Below, piece after piece: positions 1 through 6,748 of a stretch of DNA of 64,000 bases. Position numbers and translations under genes: made by a program. How positions within the stretch are numbered: position 1 is the first letter of the stretch; each line of letters opens with the position of its first letter. The notes under the pieces were generated by a model. It was given only the letters and a program-made list of their open reading frames with translations. It was not told the origin of the DNA and did not search any database. The stretch is from JADKHC01 sp047600805 (lineage in GTDB: Bacteria > Verrucomicrobiota > Verrucomicrobiia > Opitutales > Opitutaceae), in contig JASGKG010000001.1 in the NCBI GenBank assembly GCA_047600805.1, forward strand, positions 4,526,001 to 4,590,000, read 5' to 3'.

Positions 1-224
1 TAACACATTTGGAAGCGGCCGCCAATCGTGAGTTGCCACTTGATGGGATGATCCGCCTTGTCGTTGAGGATTGGATACGGACGGTTTTTCGGCATTTCGA
101 CCACGTAGCGGATATACTATTGCCGACCGACTACGCCGCGAAAATCAAGCGAGTTGACGCAGGTCCGTTAAGTAACGGGCCACGAGTTACACGTGGCGCA
201 AAAATCAACAAAGCCAATCTGTAG
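1..224 (+). CDS. C-terminal end of an unrecognised protein (partial)
   Basis: The frame is open from the left edge of the window and stops with TAG at 222-224, so only the last 73 or so residues are visible. The fragment has no motif I recognise. A TTG at 9 could be read as a start, but the frame continues upstream of it, so a truncated longer protein is more likely. The stop lies only 4 bases before the ATG of the next gene, so this is probably the upstream member of the same mobilization operon. Function unknown. Confidence 0.5.
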   Translation, partial: THLEAAANRELPLDGMIRLVVEDWIRTVFRHFDHVADILLPTDYAAKIKRVDAGPLSNGPRVTRGAKINKANL

Positions 225-228
225 AACC

Positions 229-918
229 ATGAACGATTCCTACACTGAACAATTAATTCAAAAACTGCCTGCGACCGAACAGGCAGCGGCCCGCGCTGCT
301 TTCAAGGCCATCAGCGAAACGGGTGATGACAGTTCCATCGCTAAATTGCTCGTCGTGCTTCGAGCGAATAACGAATACGCCGCCTCCATTCCCAAGGAAA
401 TGGTAACAGCGGGTGAAAAGCTTCTGCGCGATTTCGACGCTCGCTTGGCACAACAAACAAAACAGCAGGCTGAAGCCGAGGCTGAACGCGAGAAACACCT
501 CCATGAGGTTATCTCTAGCCAAGTTCCTCAGCTGGGGAAGCAACTCGCGCTGGACCGCGTGGCCTCTGGCGTGGAAGCTCAAACCGCCGAACTCAATCGT
601 ATCAATCGTTCGCTCTCTCGCTTGCGTCACTTGCGGGTAAGTGGATTACTTTTGCTGATGGGGTTGTCGGTAGCAGTGGGTGCGGGCTCGGTAGTTGGTC
701 TTTACTGGAAGTCCTACCATGAGGCAGAACGAGCCCTCAATTTTGTGTCTCGGTTTAGTGATGCCGGAGTGGGCCTCAGTATTAAAGGACTCGAAGGTGG
801 TGGTGTGCATATCACGTTGGAAGGACCGCCGGTTCTAAGGGGCACGACATGGCGAAATGACGCTGACAAGCACACCATCGGCGCTGACTTCTATTTTCCC
901 GCAGGAGGTGCCGAATGA
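229..918 (+). CDS. Small membrane protein coupled to the conjugation ATPase
   Basis: This 229-residue protein has no recognised family. Residues about 60-135 are rich in Glu, Gln, Ala and Arg and look coiled-coil, followed by one strong membrane segment at about 137-160 and a C-terminal domain of about 65 residues. I chose ATG 229, just after the upstream stop, over a GTG at 193 that would overlap the upstream gene. Its stop overlaps the next start as ATGA (915-918), which implies translational coupling to the ATPase. That ATPase lacks its own membrane segment, so this protein may be its membrane anchor; that is inference. Confidence 0.7.
   Translation: MNDSYTEQLIQKLPATEQAAARAAFKAISETGDDSSIAKLLVVLRANNEYAASIPKEMVTAGEKLLRDFDARLAQQTKQQAEAEAEREKHLHEVISSQVPQLGKQLALDRVASGVEAQTAELNRINRSLSRLRHLRVSGLLLLMGLSVAVGAGSVVGLYWKSYHEAERALNFVSRFSDAGVGLSIKGLEGGGVHITLEGPPVLRGTTWRNDADKHTIGADFYFPAGGAE
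903..909 (+). promoter_or_regulatory. Strong Shine-Dalgarno site for the conjugation ATPase
   Basis: AGGAGGT lies 5 bases before the ATG at 915, inside the end of the upstream gene. It is a near-perfect ribosome binding site and supports the ATG 915 start and the coupled ATGA overlap. Confidence 0.7.
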
Positions 919-2288
919 ATCCCGTGTTTTCCGTTATCGAACGCATTGCTGTCGGTAAACAAATTGATCTGGCTGACGAGGCTCTTCTCAACTTTGGCGG
1001 TGGATGTATCCTTTCCCGGCGCCAGTTATGCGAGTCGATCCTTGTCATCGCCAGCCCAGGCAAAGGGAAGACGACCCTGGGGCGTACGCTTTATCGAGCC
1101 ATGCTGCGCGATTGTTTCGGTGGCCTAGTGCTTTGTGTGAAGCACTCGCAAGTGCAGGAATTCCTTGCCCTCGCGATGGCCGAAAACCGCGACCGCGATT
1201 GCATCGTGCTGGCTCCGGGGCATGGCCATGTCTTCAACCCGCTTGAACATGAAACGGAGAGTGGTGAGGCCGCTGCTCTCCTAGGAGAAATTGCCGAAGT
1301 TTTGGCGAACCGTGTTCGCGACGGCGGCGAAAACGAGGCGTTTTGGCGTGCGCAGCTCGGCATCATATTACGAAATCTCTTTGTGCTTTGTCGCTTGATG
1401 TATGGACGGCATGATGTGCTCCTGGCTGCGGAGCTGTTTGATGGCCGTGCGAATTCCTTGGCGGAACTAGCCGATCCGAACTGGCGCAGCCATAGCCCGA
1501 TGGCTACGGCGCTTGCGTTGGCGCGAGCCAGCAACGATCAGGATGCTCGCCTCGCGGTGGAATATTTTACCCGAGCATTTCCGTGCCACGGAGATCGATT
1601 GCAAGGCTCGCTTGCAGCGACGGTTTCGAGTGTATTCGATCACCTGCGCCGCAAGCCGCTGGCCGATCTTTTTACCGGTGCATCGACCTTTGCAATGGAG
1701 GATCTATTCCAGAACAATCGTATTTGCATCGTTGGCTTGCCATCGTTGGATTCCGCTGATGGTCGCATAGCAAATGCCATCATGCAGTTTTGCTTCTGCC
1801 GGGCGGCGACTAAGAAGATGCGCGAGCACTACACTTTCCTGGTGTCTGACGAATGCCAGGAGACTGTCAGCCGTGAACTGATGCGGAAATTGGCGGTTTT
1901 GAGGGAATTCAAAGTCGCTTCGGTTATGCTTACACAAAATTTGGCGGTGCTGGATGACCGCATTGGCGAAACGGCCCGCGAGGCGTTCTGCGGATTGTTG
2001 GCGCTGAAAATCTTTGGCCCCCAAAGCCACGCTGGCACCCGGCAGTGGGCTGCCGAACAAATCGGCAAGCGCAAGGTTCAAGTAGAAACGAAGTCGCGCA
2101 CTACGAATGAGCGCAGTGGAGGGAATCGAAGTACATCTGAACATCCGCAGTGGGACTACCGTGTACCGCCGTCGCGTTTTGCCGAATTGGAGGTCGGTGA
2201 AACGATCTGCCTTTGCGACGGCAAGGGCTGGCTGTCACGCTGGCACAAGGACAAACCGGGCAAAGCTGGTACTGTAACGGCTGTTTAG
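915..2288 (+). CDS. TraD/VirD4-like conjugation coupling ATPase lacking a membrane domain
   Basis: The 457-residue protein carries a Walker A motif SPGKGKTT at residues 47-54, a Walker B-like FLVSDECQE near residue 300, and VMLTQNLAVLDD after it, an arrangement typical of type IV coupling proteins that feed relaxase-DNA complexes into a secretion channel. It lacks the N-terminal transmembrane helices usual in TraD/VirD4, although the preceding coupled gene encodes a membrane protein. The relaxase at 6749-9562 is on the same strand and is its likely partner. Its TAG (2286-2288) overlaps the stop of the convergent nuclease gene. No other secretion-channel genes are visible, so the element may be mobilizable rather than self-transmissible. 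Confidence 0.8.
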   Translation: MNPVFSVIERIAVGKQIDLADEALLNFGGGCILSRRQLCESILVIASPGKGKTTLGRTLYRAMLRDCFGGLVLCVKHSQVQEFLALAMAENRDRDCIVLAPGHGHVFNPLEHETESGEAAALLGEIAEVLANRVRDGGENEAFWRAQLGIILRNLFVLCRLMYGRHDVLLAAELFDGRANSLAELADPNWRSHSPMATALALARASNDQDARLAVEYFTRAFPCHGDRLQGSLAATVSSVFDHLRRKPLADLFTGASTFAMEDLFQNNRICIVGLPSLDSADGRIANAIMQFCFCRAATKKMREHYTFLVSDECQETVSRELMRKLAVLREFKVASVMLTQNLAVLDDRIGETAREAFCGLLALKIFGPQSHAGTRQWAAEQIGKRKVQVETKSRTTNERSGGNRSTSEHPQWDYRVPPSRFAELEVGETICLCDGKGWLSRWHKDKPGKAGTVTAV

Positions 2289-3511
2289 CGGGAGCTCACC
2301 ACGACATACACTTTGGGATGGTTGACTTCGCTGCTTATGTCGGCCTCGACAGCGGCCGGGTTATCACAAATTTTTTCTGGATCGTAAACGAAACAGAAAA
2401 GATGCGATACGTCGGGGTGCTTTTTAAACCGGATGCAATCCTCACCGAGTTCGCGCATGAGCTCTGCACGTCCTAAGCCCTTCCGTGTCATCTTGGTTTC
2501 TATGGCTATGCGATGCCTCGGAAGTAGGAAGTCCAAGCGTCCTGACTTGCCCGCAACAGTAGGTGTACACTCTTCCGGGCGCACATCCTCGAAATGCAGG
2601 CGCAGAATTGCGTGAAACGCGTCCTGGACATCGTACTCGTCGGTGAAAGAGAAACCGACGCGTTTTGCATGACGTTTATTTAACTGTCGGGCGAACTTTT
2701 CAAACCGTCGAGAAACATGCTCCAGCAGAAGGAGCACATCCCGTAGCGCCCGATCAATTGTACCCGCCACCTGCAGTTCTGCGTTGAGCCGGTCGATACG
2801 ACTGACGCGCAGCCCGGCCAACAACGCAGCGGTACGACACTCATCGAGCGTGCCTAATTCGGTTTCGAGCAAACGAGTCAAAAAAACATCCTGCAAGTCG
2901 GCCAGCGTCGCTGACTGGAATTTGCGGGGAAGCGAGAGTTCGTTCTCACGCACGAGAACGATGAGCAACCCCAAAGCCTCTAGCGAACATTCTGTCGCAG
3001 CATCATATCCTAGCCCAAGATCCAGCCCGCACAAACCGCCTGCCCAAGAACTTATCGTAGAGTAGAAGGAATCTGCATTAGCGAGAGGAGGTCGTTTCTG
3101 GAGCGCGGTTTTAATCCAGTCGATAGAACTAGATGTTACCCGTGTGCCCTGCATGATGCCGAGGAGTTCCACAGGTCTGTGGAGAAAGGTTTGCCGATCG
3201 CGCGGGAGTGGATCGCGTTCCTTAACGCGACCAAATCCCTCGCTCCATTTAGCAAGTAGGGCTGAACTCGATGCGACTGGACCCCCTGCGAGTCGGTAGC
3301 CAATGGTTGCGAGACCGGGCGCTTCGTCATGGATCAACTCAGGCACCGTCCAATCCACGGGTTTAGTGGTGAGTAATGATTCACTTCCGGAAAGCTTTAA
3401 GACCAAAGCACTGAAACCTGCACCTGGGGACGACCAACTGGACAAATCCTGCAGTCGGGCGGCCAGCTCTCGACTGAAGATCTCAAGACTGTGACTGATC
3501 GGGCTCTTCAT
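2285..3511 (-). CDS. PD-(D/E)XK nuclease-domain effector paired with Argonaute
   Basis: This protein of about 408 residues has a roughly 270-residue N-terminal region with no motif I recognise and a C-terminal nuclease domain. The core is GRLDFLL followed by IAIETK, giving Asp327, Glu338 and Lys340 (D-x10-E-T-K), preceded by an acidic helix with DEYDVQDAF. A GTG at 3520 is possible, but ATG 3511 forms an ATGA overlap with the Argonaute stop (3508-3511), showing translational coupling. Long-B Argonautes are known to be encoded with nuclease effectors (AgaN type) that are activated on sensing invader DNA and kill or arrest the cell. Assignment to that family is inference from architecture and neighbour. 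Confidence 0.75.
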   Translation of the reverse strand: MKSPISHSLEIFSRELAARLQDLSSWSSPGAGFSALVLKLSGSESLLTTKPVDWTVPELIHDEAPGLATIGYRLAGGPVASSSALLAKWSEGFGRVKERDPLPRDRQTFLHRPVELLGIMQGTRVTSSSIDWIKTALQKRPPLANADSFYSTISSWAGGLCGLDLGLGYDAATECSLEALGLLIVLVRENELSLPRKFQSATLADLQDVFLTRLLETELGTLDECRTAALLAGLRVSRIDRLNAELQVAGTIDRALRDVLLLLEHVSRRFEKFARQLNKRHAKRVGFSFTDEYDVQDAFHAILRLHFEDVRPEECTPTVAGKSGRLDFLLPRHRIAIETKMTRKGLGRAELMRELGEDCIRFKKHPDVSHLFCFVYDPEKICDNPAAVEADISSEVNHPKVYVVVSSR

Positions 3512-5865
3512 AGGAACCACTTACTAGCTAGCAGTTTTGTCCGGAGCATGTTGGGTGACCATCCCGGCACGGCCCGCAAGCGGGCAAGCAGCTCGGCGAT
3601 TAGCTCGGAATAGTAGATCGTTACCGGCTTGCTGGCTGGTTGCGTTGATCGCCACGTCAGCGATGTAAATTTTAGCACCTGCTCTGAAAGATAAATGAGG
3701 TCGCGAACGGTTGACCGGTCATGCAGTTTTAGCAGAAGCGGCTTCGGCAGCGGTGTCACATCCCGCTTAATTTGTTGCGGGCCGATGGTGCTCAGAAGCC
3801 TAGTGCGATTACCCAACTGCACCAGCAATCCCCGTTCCGGGACGAAGACCCCTTTACGCCCGGAATCGTTCTTCAGCTCTATACCCTCACTAAACGTATC
3901 GTATACCGAAAACGGATGATCTTGAACGACGTCAATGAATGCGAAATCGACGTGTTGTTCAGGTGCGGCCTGCTTTACGCAGTCGGCCATGATCGCATCA
4001 ATTTCGACGTTCTTGAGAGGCTTCGAGCCGTGGAAGACGATCCGGATACGATCGTTTTTCTGCCAGCCATTGCGTTGACGGATATCCGAGAGTGTCTGCA
4101 CCATTGAGTCATACAAAACGCGGGGATAGTCCGCGTAGCTGCATTCGTTCGTAATGCTCGAAAGCAGGTAGTTGCCATCCCCGCGGAACACTGTGGTGAT
4201 GCCCATGTGGCGTTGGTGCGTATCGATTCGACTTCCAGTGATCTCAGCGAGACCAATCCCTAGTACTAACTCATCGTGGAACGTTCGCGTATGGCTAACC
4301 GTCCACGGCAATCCGTTAAGTTTAGCGTAGAGTGCGACTGCGATGTTCCGATAAGTATAACCGACGTAGTCTCCCGTCTTCAGGATTGTTGATTCCTTTG
4401 CCTCCTGCACCGGTATGCCCGTAGACAAAAGCAGCGCCTTCGCGTGTAAATATGGGTTGCGGCTGTCATCGATCTCGGCTTCGGCATCACGGATTATCAC
4501 GACTGCCGCATCGAAATCCGATTCGCGCGTGAGATGCTTCTCAATGGCGTCGCAGTACGTGCGTGCTGGATCTGATCCACTCGAAAGGGAAACTGGGCAC
4601 GCCACGAATCGAACATTAACCAGATGGAAATACGCAGCAAAGCCTTTGGCCCACGATGAGACGCGAGCGCCGTCCGTGAAATCGCGCATCGCTTGCTCGG
4701 CCCGATTCATAATCGTGTCGGGCGCGACAAGCAGAATTTTCGGCGAACGCTTCTCGAAGCCGTCTTGATCGAAAGGGCCGAACTTCTCAATGCCGCGCCA
4801 AGGGTATTGATCCTTTTTCGACCGTGCTGCGTCGAAACAGTAGTCTACGAATGGAAACTGCACCCACGTCTTGCGCTCATTGCACGCCGAATAACAAATC
4901 CGACCGCCTATTGTTGCGTTGAGCCCTGGTGCTATCGCGAGGGCACCCTTCTTGGCGGCTGTTTCCGCAAGTTTGGCGGAACTGAGGAATGACTCGCGCC
5001 CGCCCAGCCACCGCGACTCCTCTTCCTCGCGAGCCTCGTCAAAATTCTTGTAGGGGTGTTTGCCTAGCAAGCGGAACAGACACTTGCGATATGAGGCTTT
5101 GCTGCCTTCGAGTCTGACCTCCGTGCCTGCTATTTCTGTCATGCCGTCGTACGACTCGTCGAGGTGCACAATTCCATTCTCGAACCGGCTGACACGCCCC
5201 ACCAAGCTTCGCTGTTTTGGCTGAGGATTGCGGCGGATGACGTAACTTCCACGGAGGTCGACGCCGGCTTGGGTCAGCTCAGCCAGCTGGGCAGAGATGG
5301 ACCATCTGGTTGAAATCGCGACCGTCATCGCCAATTGGAGCTTGCCGTCCTCAATTTCGATGAGACGTCCATCCAGTTCGAACTTCGGCCAAATCTCGAA
5401 CGCGGTTGTGAGAGGATGGGCGATCTGCGACGCAGTAAACGCGGCAGCTGCAATGTTGTTTTCTTTTCGACGGCCAAGAAACACGAACGGGCGTGTGCGG
5501 ATTGGCGTATAGCTCTCGAAGCTCGCGGGAATAGCATCCGCAAATCTGGCCCGTAGGAGATCCAGCCCGGTGTGCGAGTTTAGGTCCAACTCTGACACGG
5601 TGCCAAAATCTGTACCGCCCCCTACCTGCATCGGCAGCCCCCAAGCTATACCCTCACGGTAGTAAATAAAAAGGCTCGCCCCGTACCTCTGCCGGAGCTC
5701 GTCAATTTGCGTCGGCTGCACATTCTCGAGGCGGCGAACTTGATACTTCGTTCGGTCAAATTGGACTGAAAAGGCATTCAGTGCATGATGAGCGTTGTTG
5801 GGCAGCAAAAGGCTCGGCTCTGTTGGATCTACGGACGCAGCTGGGGTAGAGCGGTTACGAAGCAT
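3508..5865 (-). CDS. Long prokaryotic Argonaute, probably catalytically inactive (long-B type)
   Basis: This 785-residue protein has the length and layout of long pAgos. A MID-type segment with YRNIAVALYAKLNGLPW lies at about 505-521, and the PIWI domain follows (LVLGIGLAEITGSRI near 533-547, then GITTVFRGDGNYLL). Active Agos have an aspartate at the first PIWI position (GID); here it is Gly538, and the later catalytic aspartate region reads FHGSKP. Loss of slicer residues is characteristic of the long-B clade, which uses RNA guides to recognise plasmid or phage DNA and signals to a partner effector. The partner is the coupled nuclease gene. The cassette runs against the flanking mobilization genes, so it is probably cargo with its own promoter in 5866-6007. 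Clade assignment needs a tree. Confidence 0.88.
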   Translation of the reverse strand: MLRNRSTPAASVDPTEPSLLLPNNAHHALNAFSVQFDRTKYQVRRLENVQPTQIDELRQRYGASLFIYYREGIAWGLPMQVGGGTDFGTVSELDLNSHTGLDLLRARFADAIPASFESYTPIRTRPFVFLGRRKENNIAAAAFTASQIAHPLTTAFEIWPKFELDGRLIEIEDGKLQLAMTVAISTRWSISAQLAELTQAGVDLRGSYVIRRNPQPKQRSLVGRVSRFENGIVHLDESYDGMTEIAGTEVRLEGSKASYRKCLFRLLGKHPYKNFDEAREEEESRWLGGRESFLSSAKLAETAAKKGALAIAPGLNATIGGRICYSACNERKTWVQFPFVDYCFDAARSKKDQYPWRGIEKFGPFDQDGFEKRSPKILLVAPDTIMNRAEQAMRDFTDGARVSSWAKGFAAYFHLVNVRFVACPVSLSSGSDPARTYCDAIEKHLTRESDFDAAVVIIRDAEAEIDDSRNPYLHAKALLLSTGIPVQEAKESTILKTGDYVGYTYRNIAVALYAKLNGLPWTVSHTRTFHDELVLGIGLAEITGSRIDTHQRHMGITTVFRGDGNYLLSSITNECSYADYPRVLYDSMVQTLSDIRQRNGWQKNDRIRIVFHGSKPLKNVEIDAIMADCVKQAAPEQHVDFAFIDVVQDHPFSVYDTFSEGIELKNDSGRKGVFVPERGLLVQLGNRTRLLSTIGPQQIKRDVTPLPKPLLLKLHDRSTVRDLIYLSEQVLKFTSLTWRSTQPASKPVTIYYSELIAELLARLRAVPGWSPNMLRTKLLASKWFL

Positions 5866-6007
5866 TTGAAATGTGGTACACTAAACAACGTATAGATGGC
5901 AATAGTCTGTTGTACATTCGTGGTTGATGCGGATGATGTGAGTGTGGCCCATGACTGCGCGAGTGAGAGTTGCGTCCATCGCGACCGAGCGCGGTACTAT
6001 TTATATT

Positions 6008-6295
6008 TTAAGCGTCCAAGTTAAAACGCGGCCGTTTAAAATCGGCTGCCGGTGGACATGATTTGGATGTACCGATCACGAGTTTTTTTTTGGCACGCAC
6101 TTTTACGAAATTGTGCATGGTACTAGCGGCGACAGTTACCCCGAATTGTTCCTTCATCGCTATAGCGATTTGCTGGTAAGTCCAGCGACGTTGGCGCAGA
6201 GTTCGGATTAGTTCGGCATAGGGCTCCAATTTGCTGGCGGCTGGTTTGGTATCTGCCTGCGCAAGGAATTCGCTGATTTTGTTTTCGAGGCTCAT
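6008..6295 (-). CDS. Small helix-turn-helix protein next to the putative oriT
   Basis: ATG 6295 gives 95 residues. Residues 22-70 read as a compact helical DNA-binding unit (AELIRTLRQRRWTYQQIA, then GVTVAASTMHNFVKVR), a pattern seen in small proteins of integrated and mobilizable elements. A longer frame back to 6394 exists but reads into the hairpin-rich region and is unlikely. It is divergent from the relaxase, with the putative transfer origin between them, which suits either a nicking accessory protein or a local repressor. Which of these it is cannot be told from sequence. Confidence 0.6.
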   Translation of the reverse strand: MSLENKISEFLAQADTKPAASKLEPYAELIRTLRQRRWTYQQIAIAMKEQFGVTVAASTMHNFVKVRAKKKLVIGTSKSCPPAADFKRPRFNLDA

Positions 6296-6748
6296 ACCAT
6301 TGAGGGCGGTGTCAACGTACGAGCGCAATCGAGCGTGGTTCGAGCCGCATTCGAACAGATTCGCATACGTTCGGGCCGATCCAAAGCGCGGCACCGAACC
6401 AGCTCGAACAGACTTGAATTAGCAGCAACGCTATTCGATGTCGTTCGAGGGGATCTAACGACGCTATTTTGTCGTTTGACATATTGCGTCTCGATTCCCA
6501 ACCGCTCGATACCGGCTCGTCCTCGAACGTGATTCGGAAACGCTTTGGCTTGCTGGCTCGCGCACCGGGCTAGGCGTGTGCGCAAAGGCGGCCCCGCCGC
6601 CGGGGCGTCTCACGACCGGCAGCGTCGTGAGTCGTAGGCAACTCTTGGAAGCGGCGGTACTGTGCCCGAACCGGCAGCAAAGCGAACGGTGAGCGGTGCA
6701 GGTCCGCCGCGCTGGTTGACGTGCTCTCATTATTAAAATCTCCCCGCT
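6296..6748. other. Putative origin of transfer region upstream of the relaxase
   Basis: This 450-base stretch between the divergent HTH gene and the relaxase has no convincing gene. It holds three inverted repeats: GCGCAC/GTGCGC (6560-6565 and 6578-6583), GCCCCG/CGGGGC with a 4-base loop (6591-6606), and a perfect CTCACGAC/GTCGTGAG with a 7-base loop (6609-6631). TTCGA-containing repeats such as GTTCGA and TCGAAC also recur between about 6336 and 6450. MOBF relaxases nick next to inverted repeats in oriT, usually beside their own genes, so this is the likely oriT. The nick site itself was not identified. Confidence 0.5.

Noticed and set aside
193..228. A GTG start at 193 for the small membrane protein.
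   Set aside because: It would overlap the upstream gene, while ATG 229 directly follows that gene's stop.
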